From Bacteroidales bacterium (lineage in GTDB: Bacteria > Bacteroidota > Bacteroidia > Bacteroidales > UBA7960), in assembly GCA_012521995.1 (NCBI GenBank), contig JAAYLH010000047.1, forward strand, positions 1 through 59,575: a stretch of DNA of 59,575 nt, read 5' to 3'. The translations under genes and the position numbers were made by a program. Under the pieces are notes generated by a model. That model worked only from the letters and a program-made list of their open reading frames with translations. It was not told the origin of the DNA and made no database searches. Below are positions 8,379-17,414 of the stretch, piece by piece. Positions within the stretch are counted from its first letter, which is position 1. Each line of letters begins with the position of its first letter.

Positions 8379-9482
8379 ATGAAACAAGTAGAAATAGTTA
8401 AGAAGGCCCGCCAGCGCCTTGAGCATTGGGAGGAAAAAGATCACATCCTGGTGGGTTTCGATGGCTTTGTGGATGAGATTATCCATGTGGTGGACAAACG
8501 CAAAAACCCCTCCGAATACCAACGTATAAAGGATATCAAGGCCTTTTCCGAACGAATTGCCTCCGTTGCGGGCCTGAGCGCAAACATTGAACTGGTGCCT
8601 ACCCTGACCAAGCTTGGCGGCAATGGCCCCATTATGGCCAATGCCCTGATTGCCCAGGGGCAGGAGGTGACTTATATCGGCGCCCTGGGGAAACACTTCA
8701 TTCACCCCGTGTTCCGTTCGTTTGCCGACAGCTGCAAGGGGGTGGTGTCCCTTACTGAGCCAGGCTATACCGATGCCCTGGAGTTCTTCGATGGGAAGAT
8801 CATGCTTGGCAAAATGAATAACCTCGTCGAGGTGAGCTTCGAGCGCCTGCTCGAAAAGATGCCTGAACCTGAAATCGCTGCATTGCTCAGCGAGGTGCAT
8901 ATGGTGGCCTTCACCAACTGGACCATGCTCTCGAACCTCAACACCATCCTGGAGGCCTTTGGGCGTTTGATGAAAAAACTAAACAAAAAACCCAGGGTGT
9001 TCATTGACCTGGCCGATCCCAAAAAACGTACCACCGAAGACATCCGCCAGGTCCTGAAGATCATCTCCAACCTGCCCTGTGAGACCGTCCTGAGCATGAA
9101 TATGAGCGAATCGACAATCATCAGCCTGGTTTTGGGCATCAAGGAAGAGGAAATCCTCTCGCGTGCCGTTCAGATCAGAACCCAGCTGAACATTGAAGGC
9201 ATCGTAATACACCCTGTGAATGGGGCGGCTGTGGCAATGCATGATGAAAGCATCTGGATTGAGGGGCCATATACGCCAAAACCAAAACTGACAACCGGCG
9301 CAGGCGATAATTTCAATGCAGGATTTTGCAACGCCTGGCTGGGTGGCTTTACACCTTCTGAGTGCCTCGCCCTTGGGGTTTCTACCTCGGGGTTTTATGT
9401 AAGAAACGGAAAGTCTCCCTCAAGGAGTGAATTGCTTAATTTCATGAAAAATTGGACAGACGCTGACTGCGGTCCGATATAA
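8379..9482 (+). CDS. PfkB-family carbohydrate kinase
   Basis: A 367-residue ribokinase-like kinase. The N-terminal LVGFDGFVDEI and the GGNGPIMANAL region resemble the sugar-binding glycine motif, and the PfkB signature is LTTGAGDNFNAGF near residues 304-316, with the catalytic Asp in GAGD. I start it at the ATG at 8379, which has an unusually good Shine-Dalgarno for this genome (AAAGGAG, 5-6 bp spacing); an upstream start at 8346 lacks one. Following malQ and a sugar transporter, it probably phosphorylates a released sugar or related polyol, but the substrate cannot be read from sequence. A strong terminator follows. Confidence 0.85.
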   Translation: MKQVEIVKKARQRLEHWEEKDHILVGFDGFVDEIIHVVDKRKNPSEYQRIKDIKAFSERIASVAGLSANIELVPTLTKLGGNGPIMANALIAQGQEVTYIGALGKHFIHPVFRSFADSCKGVVSLTEPGYTDALEFFDGKIMLGKMNNLVEVSFERLLEKMPEPEIAALLSEVHMVAFTNWTMLSNLNTILEAFGRLMKKLNKKPRVFIDLADPKKRTTEDIRQVLKIISNLPCETVLSMNMSESTIISLVLGIKEEEILSRAVQIRTQLNIEGIVIHPVNGAAVAMHDESIWIEGPYTPKPKLTTGAGDNFNAGFCNAWLGGFTPSECLALGVSTSGFYVRNGKSPSRSELLNFMKNWTDADCGPI

Positions 9483-9504
9483 ACCCTTTTTGTCTTATGT
9501 CTAG

Positions 9505-9548
9505 TGTCCGCTTGCGTACAGTCGTATTCGCAAGCGGACATTTTTTTT
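9505..9548 (+). terminator. intrinsic terminator of the sugar-use operon
   Basis: Perfect 12-bp stem TGTCCGCTTGCG (9505-9516) with CGCAAGCGGACA (9529-9540), a 12-nt loop, followed by eight T. It closes the transporter-malQ-kinase unit. Confidence 0.93.
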
Positions 9549-9680
9549 GTCTGCTTTTTTCAAAAATAGTATTATGAGCTTTGTAAGATGTTGATATATA
9601 AATTTTTATAAAGTTTGGCACGAGATTGGCTAATGCAATGCCGAAAACAAACAAAAAGCAAACGCCAAAAATCAAACAAA

Positions 9681-9980
9681 ATGAAAACTAAACTTATAAT
9701 CTCCGCAGCTTTGATTTTCTCCGCTTCTTTCATGGCCAATGCCAGTGCCCCCAAAAGAATGCTGACCGTTTACGATCACCTGGGCCGTAAGCTCTCGATG
9801 CCTGTTAAGGTGGAAGAAGCAACCGACACCTTCCCCTTCGACTCACAGACTGAATTCAGAAACTACCGCGCCAATGAAGTGAATCGCATTTTCGACCTTT
9901 CAAAAATTACCAAGCCCGAAGCGGAAGACACCGACATCCCCTTTGACCTGGAAGGTATTTTCAAGCAAGCCACCAAATAA
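9681..9980 (+). CDS. small secreted protein of unknown function
   Basis: A 99-residue protein beginning MKTKLIISAALIFSASFMANAS, a typical signal peptide with a likely cut after ANA near residue 22. The mature part is charged, starts SAPKRMLTVYDHLGRKLSMPVKVEE and has no cysteine or recognisable domain. The start at 9681 follows an A-rich leader usual for this phylum; an in-frame TTG upstream is less likely. It stands alone between two terminators (9505-9548 and 10059-10087), so it is a single-gene transcript. I do not recognise the family. Confidence 0.7.
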   Translation: MKTKLIISAALIFSASFMANASAPKRMLTVYDHLGRKLSMPVKVEEATDTFPFDSQTEFRNYRANEVNRIFDLSKITKPEAEDTDIPFDLEGIFKQATK

Positions 9981-10058
9981 AACATTAAAGAGAAACAACC
10001 CGAAAACAAGTAACCACCATCACTCTTCCCTCACGTTCTCTTTCATTGTTTTGGTTTC

Positions 10059-10087
10059 AGGTCCCTGCTTCGGCCGGGACCTTTTTT
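10059..10087 (+). terminator. intrinsic terminator with UUCG tetraloop
   Basis: Stem AGGTCCC (10059-10065) with GGGACCT (10076-10082), an inner GC/GC pair closing a TTCG tetraloop, and a T6 tail (10082-10087). It ends the transcript of the small secreted protein. Confidence 0.88.
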
Positions 10088-10161
10088 CTTTGCCCCGGGA
10101 TGGCGCTTTCCACACAAAAGTGATACCTTTACAGGGCTGAACAACCCTCAACCCAAAGGCC

Positions 10162-10848
10162 TTGCGTTATCTTTATGCCCCGCCCCATTGCCTGAAATTC
10201 CTGACCGGGAAAACCCTTTGCTGGCAGATTCCCACCAGGGAGAAGAAGATCTTTCTGACCTTTGACGATGGGCCAACTCCGGGGGTTACGGAGCAGGTCC
10301 TGGAAATCCTTCAACAATTCCAGGCCAGGGCTACTTTTTTTGTCCTCGGAAAGAACGCCCGTGAAAACCCCGGATTGATTGAAAATATCCTGAGCCATGG
10401 CCATGCCATTGGCAGCCACGGATGGGATCACCTGAACGGTTGGAAGACCCCTCTGAAAACCTACCTTGCAAATGCCGAAAGCTTCCCCCTGCCTTTGGAA
10501 ATGCCCTTGTACCGCCCCCCCTACGGGCGCATCACCCCTGCACAGGCATGGCAAATGAAAAAACGCGGTTACACGATTGTCATGTGGTCCGTGCTGAGCC
10601 GGGATTATGAGCCCCGCCTCAACCGGCAGAAAGCCTTTCAGCAAATCATTTCCCTGACGCGTGATGGCAGCATCCTCCTGTTTCACGACTCCCTCAAGGC
10701 GGCATCCAATTGCCTGGCAATCCTGCCTGAGCTCATGGGGCATTTTTCAGCAAAGGGATTTTCTTTTGAATCCTTAAGCCTGGCCCCGGCATTCCTTGCT
10801 TCTGGTCAGCAAAATAATGATATTTTTGTACCACCGAAACGTTCCTGA
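10162..10848 (+). CDS. polysaccharide deacetylase (NodB homology domain)
   Basis: A 228-residue CE4-family deacetylase. The motifs are TFDDGPTPG (catalytic and metal Asp), SHGWDHLNGW (metal His pair), YRPPYGR and DGSILLFHDS. These enzymes remove N-acetyl groups from peptidoglycan or other amino-sugar polymers. No signal peptide is visible; many Bacteroidota members look the same. The frame is closed by a stop at 10138-10140 and the first usable codon is a TTG at 10162, giving a start (LRYLYAPPHCLKFL) with the family's usual N-terminus, so a TTG start is probable. The next gene begins 20 bp downstream. Confidence 0.85.
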   Translation: MRYLYAPPHCLKFLTGKTLCWQIPTREKKIFLTFDDGPTPGVTEQVLEILQQFQARATFFVLGKNARENPGLIENILSHGHAIGSHGWDHLNGWKTPLKTYLANAESFPLPLEMPLYRPPYGRITPAQAWQMKKRGYTIVMWSVLSRDYEPRLNRQKAFQQIISLTRDGSILLFHDSLKAASNCLAILPELMGHFSAKGFSFESLSLAPAFLASGQQNNDIFVPPKRS

Positions 10849-10867
10849 GGAACCCTTATTTGACTTT

Positions 10868-12685
10868 ATGCCAGAGAAAAAACATAATTGGGGAATGTTG
10901 CTGCGCTATTCCCTCGCGGCACTGACAGGCCTTTTCTTTTTCGCCTGTGCCAATATTGTCAGCCCCGAAGGGGGCCCCCGCGATGAAACCCCGCCAAGGG
11001 TGATTCGCAGCACCCCCGAAAATTTTTCCCCCAATTATGATGGGGGTGAGATCCGCATCTATTTTGATGAATTCGTCCAGCTTAAGGATATCCAGCAGCA
11101 ACTGCTGGTCTCCCCACCTTTGGAGAATCAGCCGGAGGTGAAAATCAAGGGACGCTCGGTGATCCTGGAACTCAAGGATACCCTGAGGCCGAACACAACC
11201 TATAACTTTTTCTTTGGCGATGCCATTTCCGATATCACCGAGAGCAATCCCATCCCTAATTTTCAGTTTGTGGTTTCCACGGGGCCATTTGTCGACTCCC
11301 TATCCCTCAGGGGCCAGGTGACCGACGCCTTCACTCTTGAACCCGCTTCGGGCATTTACGTTATGATGTACAACAACCTGAGCGACTCCGTGCCTTATCT
11401 TGAACGGCCCGTTTACCTCTCCAAAACCAACAAGGAGGGCTTGTTTGAGATTACGAATTTGCGCGAAGGGCAGTACAAGTTGTTTGCCCTGGATGATTTG
11501 AACGCCAACTTCCTGTTTGACCTCCCCAATGAACGGATTGCTTTTCTCGACAGCCTGGTTACTCCTCTATATGTTGAGCCCCCTGCCGAGCCTGATACAA
11601 CCGGTGTGGATGGTGATCCTTCCCTGCCTGTAAATGGCCTGGGAGGCGATACCCCTCCCGCAGGCAGGCAGCCCGAAGTGCTGATCACTCCCGGGATGGA
11701 AACCGCCCCGGGAGATAGCCTGGCCGAAATGGAGACCGTTGCGGGATACCGCCTCCGCATGTTCCGGGAGGCCGATACCCTGCAAAGGGTCGTCTCGTCG
11801 GCCGTCCCGAGAAATGGCCTGGTGAACCTGGTGTTCCGCGTACCCTTTAAGGAAATTACCTTTCGCGATCTCAGCAATAGTCTGCCCCAGCCATGGCATA
11901 TCCCCGAGCTTTCAAGCAAACGCGACACCCTCTCACTCTGGATGCTGCCCCCAACCCCCGACTCCCTTTGGATTGAAGTGGCTGACGGAGGGGTTGTCAC
12001 CGATACCCTTAAGATCTCCGCAAAACCCCGAGAGCAAAGAGGCAGAGGCGCTGTTGCCGAAACAAGTCCTACCCTTTCAATGAAACTTAACGCCGCCAGG
12101 ACAGCTCCCTTGCCGTTTTTTAAAAAGCTGAGTTTCACCGCTTCTGCGCCCCTCGAAGAATTCAAGCCCGAACACATGACCCTGATGACCGCCGACTCAC
12201 TGCTCGTGGATTTCTCGATGGATTTCACCGATGATGTGCGAAGAAAGATTAGTCTTTCTGACACCCTTGGACAGGGCGCCGGCTTCCTGCTCGAGATCCT
12301 CCCCGGCGCCTTTACCGATATTTACGGGGTCACCAACGACACCATTAAAGCGGCCTTCTCTACCTCAAAACCTGAAGACTATGGCATGGTGATCCTCAAC
12401 CTGGAAATCGGCGAAGGCAATGGCCCCTTTATCCTGCAACTGATCGATAAGGATTCAAAAACCCTGGAAGAAACCATCATCGAAGGTTCTGGCGTTTATG
12501 TCTTCCGTAACCTCCTCCCCGCAAATTATGGCTTCAGGATCATCCACGACCTGAACCAAAACGGATACTGGGACACCGGAAATTACCTTCAGAAAATCCA
12601 GCCTGAACCTGTATATTTATACCGGGGCATGTTACAAACAAGACAAAACTGGGAGTCCGAGGTTAATTGGAATGTGAATCTCTGA
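10868..12685 (+). CDS. Ig-like domain lipoprotein (SbsA-type Ig fold)
   Basis: A 605-residue envelope protein. A hydrophobic N-terminus runs to FFFAC, a relaxed Bacteroidota lipobox with Cys near residue 26. It is followed by a SPEGGPRDETPPRVIRSTP stretch that opens an SbsA-like bacterial Ig domain (residues about 35-150). A carboxypeptidase-regulatory-like beta domain follows (LRGQVTDAFTLEPASGIYVMMY), then a Pro/Thr-rich linker (about 245-300) and further beta-rich segments to a final region resembling RDLNQNGYWDTGNYL. The start is either 10868 or 10895. Proteins of this type are common cell-surface lipoproteins of the phylum with no settled role. Probably co-transcribed with the deacetylase, which hints at envelope maintenance. 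Confidence 0.75.
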   Translation: MPEKKHNWGMLLRYSLAALTGLFFFACANIVSPEGGPRDETPPRVIRSTPENFSPNYDGGEIRIYFDEFVQLKDIQQQLLVSPPLENQPEVKIKGRSVILELKDTLRPNTTYNFFFGDAISDITESNPIPNFQFVVSTGPFVDSLSLRGQVTDAFTLEPASGIYVMMYNNLSDSVPYLERPVYLSKTNKEGLFEITNLREGQYKLFALDDLNANFLFDLPNERIAFLDSLVTPLYVEPPAEPDTTGVDGDPSLPVNGLGGDTPPAGRQPEVLITPGMETAPGDSLAEMETVAGYRLRMFREADTLQRVVSSAVPRNGLVNLVFRVPFKEITFRDLSNSLPQPWHIPELSSKRDTLSLWMLPPTPDSLWIEVADGGVVTDTLKISAKPREQRGRGAVAETSPTLSMKLNAARTAPLPFFKKLSFTASAPLEEFKPEHMTLMTADSLLVDFSMDFTDDVRRKISLSDTLGQGAGFLLEILPGAFTDIYGVTNDTIKAAFSTSKPEDYGMVILNLEIGEGNGPFILQLIDKDSKTLEETIIEGSGVYVFRNLLPANYGFRIIHDLNQNGYWDTGNYLQKIQPEPVYLYRGMLQTRQNWESEVNWNVNL

Positions 12686-12736
12686 ACAACTCCCCTTAAT
12701 ATTTTTACTTCTTATATAAAGCAAAATTAAGCTCGT

Positions 12737-12745
12737 GTGTAGTGT
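12737..12745 (-). promoter_or_regulatory. ACACTACAC element upstream of mce (possible operator)
   Basis: Read on the minus strand this 9-mer is ACACTACAC, the same word found twice ahead of the phosphate-transport operon (52177-52185 and 52233-52241). It lies about 65 bp upstream of the mce -7 box. A single 9-mer could occur by chance in a window of this size, so its function is uncertain. Confidence 0.25.
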
Positions 12746-12809
12746 GGCTCTATACATCTAATTTTTCTTTTTTCTGATATTTGGGTTCGGTAAAAACCTT
12801 TTTAAAGCA

Positions 12810-12817
12810 TATCTTTG
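12810..12817 (+). promoter_or_regulatory. -7 box of the mce-mmd operon
   Basis: TATCTTTG matches TAnnTTTG exactly and lies 28 bp upstream of the mce ATG. A TTTG at 12780-12783 is further away (26 bp) than the usual 19-21, so the -33 element is unclear. Confidence 0.55.
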
Positions 12818-12845
12818 CGCCAAGTTTTAACCTAACATTTTCGTT

Positions 12846-13259
12846 ATGAACCTCTCCCATATTGAACACATCGGCATTGCAGTAAAAAACCTGGAAGAAT
12901 CCATTCTGTTTTATGAAGGAGTTCTGGGTTTGAAATGTTATGCCATCGAAGAAGTCAAGGATCAAAGGGTAAAAACAGCCTTCTTCATGGTGGGTCAAAC
13001 CAAGATCGAACTCCTTGAATCTACTGATCCTGAAGGACCAATTGGAAAATTCATCGAGAAAAGAGGCGAAGGGGTGCATCACCTGGCTTTTGCTGCCCAG
13101 GGCATTGAGGGCGCCCTCGGAGAGCTTCAGGACAAGGGCGTCCTGCTTATTGACAAAACCCCCCGTAAAGGCGCTGAGGGCCTCGACATTGCCTTCCTCC
13201 ATCCCAAATCAACCCACGGCGTGCTGATGGAATTGTGCGAAAACAAGAACAAGTCTTAA
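12846..13259 (+). CDS. mce: methylmalonyl-CoA epimerase
   Basis: Interconverts (R)- and (S)-methylmalonyl-CoA between the B12-dependent mutase and the decarboxylase in the succinate-propionate pathway. The 137-residue vicinal-oxygen-chelate protein starts [13 protein letters not shown] (metal His), has GEGVHHLAF (metal His) and VLMEL (metal Glu) at the expected places, and is the usual length. It is the first gene of the sodium-pump decarboxylase operon, 20 bp ahead of the carboxyltransferase subunit, and has its own -7 box just upstream. Confidence 0.95.
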   Translation: MNLSHIEHIGIAVKNLEESILFYEGVLGLKCYAIEEVKDQRVKTAFFMVGQTKIELLESTDPEGPIGKFIEKRGEGVHHLAFAAQGIEGALGELQDKGVLLIDKTPRKGAEGLDIAFLHPKSTHGVLMELCENKNKS

Positions 13260-13279
13260 TCCTATAAATTTCTTTTTGT

Positions 13280-14839
13280 ATGTCTTTCGAAAATAAGATC
13301 AAGGAACTTCTTGAAAAAAGGGAGTTGGCCAAACTGGGTGGCGGGCAAAAACGCATTGATGCCCAGCATCAGAAAGGCAAACTGACGGCTCGCGAACGAA
13401 TTGACCTCCTGCTTGACGAGGGCAGTTTTGAAGAGTTCGATATGTTTGTCACCCACCGTTGCCACGACTTCGGCCTCGAAAATCAACAGTATTTTTCTGA
13501 TGGAGTTATCACCGGCTATGGCACCATCGATGGTCGCCTGGTGTATGTCTTCGCCCAGGACTTTACCGTCTTTGGCGGGTCCCTGTCCCTAGCCTATGCC
13601 GACAAGATCTGCAAGGTAATGGACAAAGCCCTGAAAATGGGCGCTCCCGTGATTGGCCTCAACGACAGCGGCGGGGCACGCATCCAGGAAGGCGTCAATA
13701 GCCTCGCTGGATATGCCGAGATCTTCCAGCGCAACATCATGGCCTCAGGCGTAGTACCCCAAATAAGCGGTATTTTTGGCCCTTGCGCCGGTGGTGCCGT
13801 TTATTCGCCTGCACTGACCGACTTCACCATCATGACCAAGGAGAACAGCTATATGTTCGTGACCGGCCCCAAGGTAGTGAAAACCGTTACCGGTGAAGTG
13901 GTTACAGAACAGGAACTGGGCGGGGCTATGACCCACGGCACCAAGTCGGGCGTAACCCACTTCATTGCCGACGACGAACAGGAAGGGATCCTGCTGATTC
14001 GCAAACTGCTCAGCTACCTGCCACAGAACAACCTTGAAGACCCGCCCATTGCAACTTGCGATGACCCCATCGACCGCCTGGAAGACGAACTCAATACAAT
14101 CATCCCCGAAAACCCCAATAAGCCTTATAACGTTAAGGACGTGATCTACGCAATCGTGGATTACAATGAGTTTTTGGAAGTACAGCGCAACTATGCCCCC
14201 AACATCGTGACAGGCTTTGCCCGATTCAACGGCATGTCGGTGGGTATTGTGGCCAACCAGCCTAACTACCTGGCAGGGGTGCTCGACATCAACGCCTCCC
14301 GTAAGGCTGCGCGCTTTGTCCGCTTCTGCGACGCCTTCAACGTGCCTTTGGTAACCCTGGTCGATGTGCCGGGATTCCTGCCCGGCACCACCCAGGAATA
14401 CGGCGGAATCATTATCCATGGCGCCAAGCTCCTGTTTGCCTTTGGCGAAGCCACCGTGCCCAAAGTGACCATCATCCTGCGCAAAGCCTATGGCGGAGCC
14501 TATTGTGTGATGAGTTCAAAACACCTGCGCGGCGACATCAACTACGCTTGGCCTATGGCCGAAATCGCCGTGATGGGCCCTAAAGGCGCTATCGAAGTCT
14601 TGCGCAGCAAGGAAATCAAAGCCCTCGAAACCGATGAGGAAAAGACCCAATTTGTGGTAGATCAGGAAAAGGAATACCTGGACAAATTTGCCACCCCTTA
14701 CCATGCGGCTAAGTTTGGCTATATCGACGATGTGATCGAACCACGCAATACCCGTTTCAGGATTATCAGGGCCCTGCAGTCTCTGGCCACCAAAAAGGAT
14801 CATAACCCGCCCAAAAAGCACTCAAACCTGCCTTTGTAA
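13280..14839 (+). CDS. mmdA: methylmalonyl-CoA decarboxylase/propionyl-CoA carboxylase carboxyltransferase subunit
   Basis: The 519-residue acyl-CoA carboxyltransferase subunit moves CO2 from methylmalonyl-CoA to biotin on the carrier subunit. The crotonase-like double domain shows [10 protein letters not shown] and [12 protein letters not shown] in the N-terminal half, and [26 protein letters not shown] and [14 protein letters not shown] in the C-terminal half, as in MmdA/PccB. Next to OadG-, biotin- and OadB-type subunits it most likely works as the decarboxylase alpha subunit coupled to sodium export and not as a biosynthetic carboxylase; no biotin carboxylase gene is present here. The stop overlaps the start of the next gene by one base. 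Confidence 0.93.
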   Translation: MSFENKIKELLEKRELAKLGGGQKRIDAQHQKGKLTARERIDLLLDEGSFEEFDMFVTHRCHDFGLENQQYFSDGVITGYGTIDGRLVYVFAQDFTVFGGSLSLAYADKICKVMDKALKMGAPVIGLNDSGGARIQEGVNSLAGYAEIFQRNIMASGVVPQISGIFGPCAGGAVYSPALTDFTIMTKENSYMFVTGPKVVKTVTGEVVTEQELGGAMTHGTKSGVTHFIADDEQEGILLIRKLLSYLPQNNLEDPPIATCDDPIDRLEDELNTIIPENPNKPYNVKDVIYAIVDYNEFLEVQRNYAPNIVTGFARFNGMSVGIVANQPNYLAGVLDINASRKAARFVRFCDAFNVPLVTLVDVPGFLPGTTQEYGGIIIHGAKLLFAFGEATVPKVTIILRKAYGGAYCVMSSKHLRGDINYAWPMAEIAVMGPKGAIEVLRSKEIKALETDEEKTQFVVDQEKEYLDKFATPYHAAKFGYIDDVIEPRNTRFRIIRALQSLATKKDHNPPKKHSNLPL

Positions 14840-15300
14840 TGATGATGTCTGTAATAAATCTCATTTCTCCCGTTTTGCTGGCGGCCCAGCCATCCGCAAT
14901 TGCCGCCACCGAAGTCCTCGACGATGTCGACAAGTTTGTCCAGGCAGATCCCTATGGGCTGATTATGACCCTCCTGGGCCTGACAATCGTTTTTGGATCC
15001 CTGGTGCTTATTTACTTCGTCTTTTCTCAAACACGTGTGCTTTTCACTCCCTCTTTTAAGCAAAAGATGAGGAGTCTGGTTCGCCCGGGAAAAGCCGAAG
15101 AAGAAAATGCAAAAGTGCCGCAGGCCAAATCTGAAGAACTTTCGGGTGAGGTCAATGCCGCCATTGCCGCAGCCATTCACCTGTACCGATCTGAACTCCA
15201 CGATTTTGAGGATACCGTCCTGACCATCAAAAAAGTGTCGCGGACGTATTCTCCCTGGAGCTCCAAAATTTACGGCCTGCGTAACCCGCTGCACAATTGA
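14839..15300 (+). CDS. sodium-pump decarboxylase gamma/delta subunit (OadG family)
   Basis: A 153-residue membrane anchor subunit. One transmembrane helix (residues about 38-62, YGLIMTLLGLTIVFGSLVLIY) is followed by a charged cytoplasmic segment and an Ala-rich helix with AAIAAAIHLYR, the OadG pattern. It joins the carboxyltransferase to the membrane beta subunit. Three consecutive ATG codons (14839, 14842, 14845) open the frame and the first overlaps the mmdA stop, indicating translational coupling. The exact start among the three is not decidable. Confidence 0.88.
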   Translation: MMMSVINLISPVLLAAQPSAIAATEVLDDVDKFVQADPYGLIMTLLGLTIVFGSLVLIYFVFSQTRVLFTPSFKQKMRSLVRPGKAEEENAKVPQAKSEELSGEVNAAIAAAIHLYRSELHDFEDTVLTIKKVSRTYSPWSSKIYGLRNPLHN

Positions 15301-15355
15301 TTTTTATTTGCTTGTTATTTAGTTCGTTTTTCCTTAACCCGACAAATAATTCCAG

Positions 15356-15796
15356 ATGAAGAAATATAAATTCACCATACATGGCAATGTGTATGAGGTA
15401 AACATCCTCAACGTGGAAGACAATGTCATTGACCTGGAAGTCAATGGCTCGTCCTACCAGGTGGAGGTCGATAAAACCATCCAGCCCGTAAAAACGCCCA
15501 AGCTGGTGCGTCAGCGCGTTGTTCCTGATACCGAATCCACTCCCTCTGTGGGAACAGGTGCAAAAAGCCCCGCGGCTGCATCCGGAACCATCAAATCGCC
15601 CTTGCCCGGCACCATCCTCAGCATCCTCTGTAAAGTGGGGGATAGCGTTAAGGTGGGTCAGAAGCTGATGATTTTGGAAGCCATGAAAATGGAAAACAAC
15701 ATTGATTCCGACAAGCAGGGGACCATTGTTGCCATTAAGGTCAACCCCGGACAATCCGTTATGGAAGGCGATGTATTGATTGAAATTGGAGCATAG
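15356..15796 (+). CDS. mmdC: biotin carrier subunit of the sodium-pump decarboxylase
   Basis: A 146-residue biotinyl protein. The C-terminal lipoyl/biotinyl domain (about 75-146) contains ILEAMKMENNI with the biotin-accepting Lys111 in AMKM. The N-terminal half is a small beta domain followed by a Pro/Ala/Ser linker, as in the carrier subunits of methylmalonyl-CoA and oxaloacetate decarboxylases. It ferries carboxyl groups from MmdA to the membrane pump. Only two bases separate its stop from the beta-subunit start. Confidence 0.93.
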   Translation: MKKYKFTIHGNVYEVNILNVEDNVIDLEVNGSSYQVEVDKTIQPVKTPKLVRQRVVPDTESTPSVGTGAKSPAAASGTIKSPLPGTILSILCKVGDSVKVGQKLMILEAMKMENNIDSDKQGTIVAIKVNPGQSVMEGDVLIEIGA

Positions 15797-15798
15797 TT

Positions 15799-16962
15799 AT
15801 GGACAGCGGAGTTTTTGATTTTATTCTCAGTCAATTCAAGGAGTTTTTGGGTTATACGGCCTTTGCCCACTTTACCCCCGGGCACCTGGTCATGATCATC
15901 GTTGGCATCATTTTTATCACCCTTGCCATCACCAAAAACTACGAACCCCTCTTGCTGATCCCCATTGGGTTCGGTATCCTGCTCGGGAACATCCCCTTTG
16001 CCGAAAATACGGGTTTGCAAATTGGCCTCTACGAAGAGGGCAGTGTGCTCAATTATTTGTATTTCGGGGTGATGAAAGGGGTCTACCCGCCCCTCATCTT
16101 CCTGGGTATCGGTGCCATGACCGACTTCTCTTCCCTGCTGTCACAGCCCCGTTTGGTGCTCCTGGGGGCTGCCGCACAATTGGGTATCTTCGCCGCTTAC
16201 TCTTCCTCGCTTTTGCTCGGGTTTTCCCCCGAACAGGCGGGTGCCATCGGCATCATCGGAGGCGCTGACGGCCCAACTGCTATTTTCCTTTCGTCAAAAC
16301 TGGCACCGGAATTCATGGGCCCAATCGCCATTGCCGCCTATTCGTATATGGCGCTGGTGCCCGTTATCCAGCCGCCCATCATGAGGCTGCTGACAACAAA
16401 AAAGGAACGCCTCATCCGCATGAAACCTCCAAGGGCGGTGCCCAAGCAGGAGAAAATTGTCTTCCCCATCGTGGGGGTCCTGCTCACTACCTTTATCATG
16501 CCCACTGCACTGCCCCTGCTGGGGATGCTGTTCTTTGGAAACCTGCTGAAGGAAAGCGGGGTCACCAACCGTCTGGCTGAGACCGCACGCACATCGCTGA
16601 TCGACATCATCACCATATTCCTTGGCCTGACCGTGGGCGCTTCTACCCAGGCCACTGTTTTTCTAACCAAAGAATCGCTGCTGATCTTCGGGCTGGGTGC
16701 CGCATCATTTGTGGTCGCCACTTTCGGAGGTGTGCTTTTTGCCAAGATCATGAACGTCTTCTCGAAAGAAGGCAACAAAGTCAACCCGCTCATCGGGAAC
16801 GCCGGCGTTTCGGCCGTCCCCGACAGTGCAAGGGTATCACAGCATATCGGCCTTGAATATGACAAGAGCAACCACCTGCTGATGCATGCCATGGCAGCCA
16901 ACGTGTCGGGTGTCATCGGCAGTGCCATCGCCGCGGGTATCCTGCTCAGCTTCCTGACATAA
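15799..16962 (+). CDS. mmdB: Na+-translocating decarboxylase beta subunit
   Basis: The 387-residue integral membrane subunit decarboxylates carboxybiotin and exports sodium. It has about ten hydrophobic segments and the conserved sequences GIGAMTDFSSLLSQP, GIIGGADGPTAIFLSS (with the key Asp) and NPLIGNAGVSAVPDSARV, all hallmarks of OadB/MmdB. As last gene of the operon it is followed by a strong terminator. Together with mce, mmdA, the OadG-type subunit and mmdC it converts the free energy of methylmalonyl-CoA decarboxylation into a sodium gradient during propionate formation. Confidence 0.95.
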   Translation: MDSGVFDFILSQFKEFLGYTAFAHFTPGHLVMIIVGIIFITLAITKNYEPLLLIPIGFGILLGNIPFAENTGLQIGLYEEGSVLNYLYFGVMKGVYPPLIFLGIGAMTDFSSLLSQPRLVLLGAAAQLGIFAAYSSSLLLGFSPEQAGAIGIIGGADGPTAIFLSSKLAPEFMGPIAIAAYSYMALVPVIQPPIMRLLTTKKERLIRMKPPRAVPKQEKIVFPIVGVLLTTFIMPTALPLLGMLFFGNLLKESGVTNRLAETARTSLIDIITIFLGLTVGASTQATVFLTKESLLIFGLGAASFVVATFGGVLFAKIMNVFSKEGNKVNPLIGNAGVSAVPDSARVSQHIGLEYDKSNHLLMHAMAANVSGVIGSAIAAGILLSFLT

Positions 16963-16991
16963 ACCTGCCCATAGCGCAGCTTTTCCTGTAG

Positions 16992-17050
16992 CTGCCCCTG
17001 CGTATTGTGGCTGATTATCAGTCCTGCGCAGGGGCAGTTTCTTTTTTTTC
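16992..17050 (+). terminator. intrinsic terminator of the mmd operon
   Basis: Perfect 11-bp stem CTGCCCCTGCG (16992-17002) with CGCAGGGGCAG (17027-17037), a 24-nt loop, and a T-rich tail TTTC plus T8. Confidence 0.9.
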
Positions 17051-17150
17051 TGCCGCTCAAAAATGCCTTTCCCCGGAGACAGGACCCGGATTTGGAGCTG
17101 CATGCTTTTCTGAACACTGGCCGGCCCCTTCAGGGATGGTTTTGCGCCAT

Positions 17151-17260
17151 ACTTCAGACGTACTTCAGACGTACTTTAGACGTACCTTAGACGTACCTTA
17201 AACGTATGAGCTACGTTTAAAGTACGTGTTAAATACGTCTTAAATTCGTGTTGATTACGT
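17151..17260. repeat. array of ten 11-bp units, arranged as a large imperfect palindrome
   Basis: Ten successive 11-bp units fill 17151-17260, each ending in CGT (CGT at 17159-17161 and every 11 bases to 17258-17260). The first five follow ACYTYARACGT; the last four are in the opposite sense (for example TTAAAGTACGT), with a central ATGAGCTACGT. The core is a 16-bp inverted repeat with one mismatch (17191-17206 against 17212-17227, 5-nt loop). The rest of the gap 16963-17414 holds two terminators and no credible gene. A related element is at 34667-34728. Confidence 0.9.
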
Positions 17261-17353
17261 TTTATCTCCAAAGAAAATACGGATCAGGGGAGGCGCTGAA
17301 TCCCTCTTGTAGGCGAAAATACCCGGCTTGAATTCGGCGGGGAAGGAAAAAAG

Positions 17354-17388
17354 AAAAAAGGCTGACAGACATTTGCCTGCAGCCTTTT
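17354..17388 (-). terminator. intrinsic terminator of the kinase-regulator operon
   Basis: Stem of AAAAGGCTG (17356-17364) with CAGCCTTTT (17380-17388); on the minus strand the hairpin is followed by T6. It lies 26 bp past the response-regulator stop. Confidence 0.8.
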
Positions 17389-17414
17389 AGCTGTATATAA
17401 GAAATTTGGATTTT

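Noticed and set aside
13280-14839. Biosynthetic propionyl-CoA carboxylase beta subunit
   Set aside because: The gene is linked to OadG- and OadB-type pump subunits and no biotin carboxylase is present, so decarboxylation with sodium transport fits better.
17005-17201. Short plus-strand frames after the mmd terminator
   Set aside because: They start inside the terminator hairpin or loop and run into the 11-bp array; the shared C-terminal repeats are a product of the array, not coding.
17151-17260. CRISPR array
   Set aside because: Units are 11 bp, contiguous with no spacers, and form a palindrome; there are no cas genes in the window.
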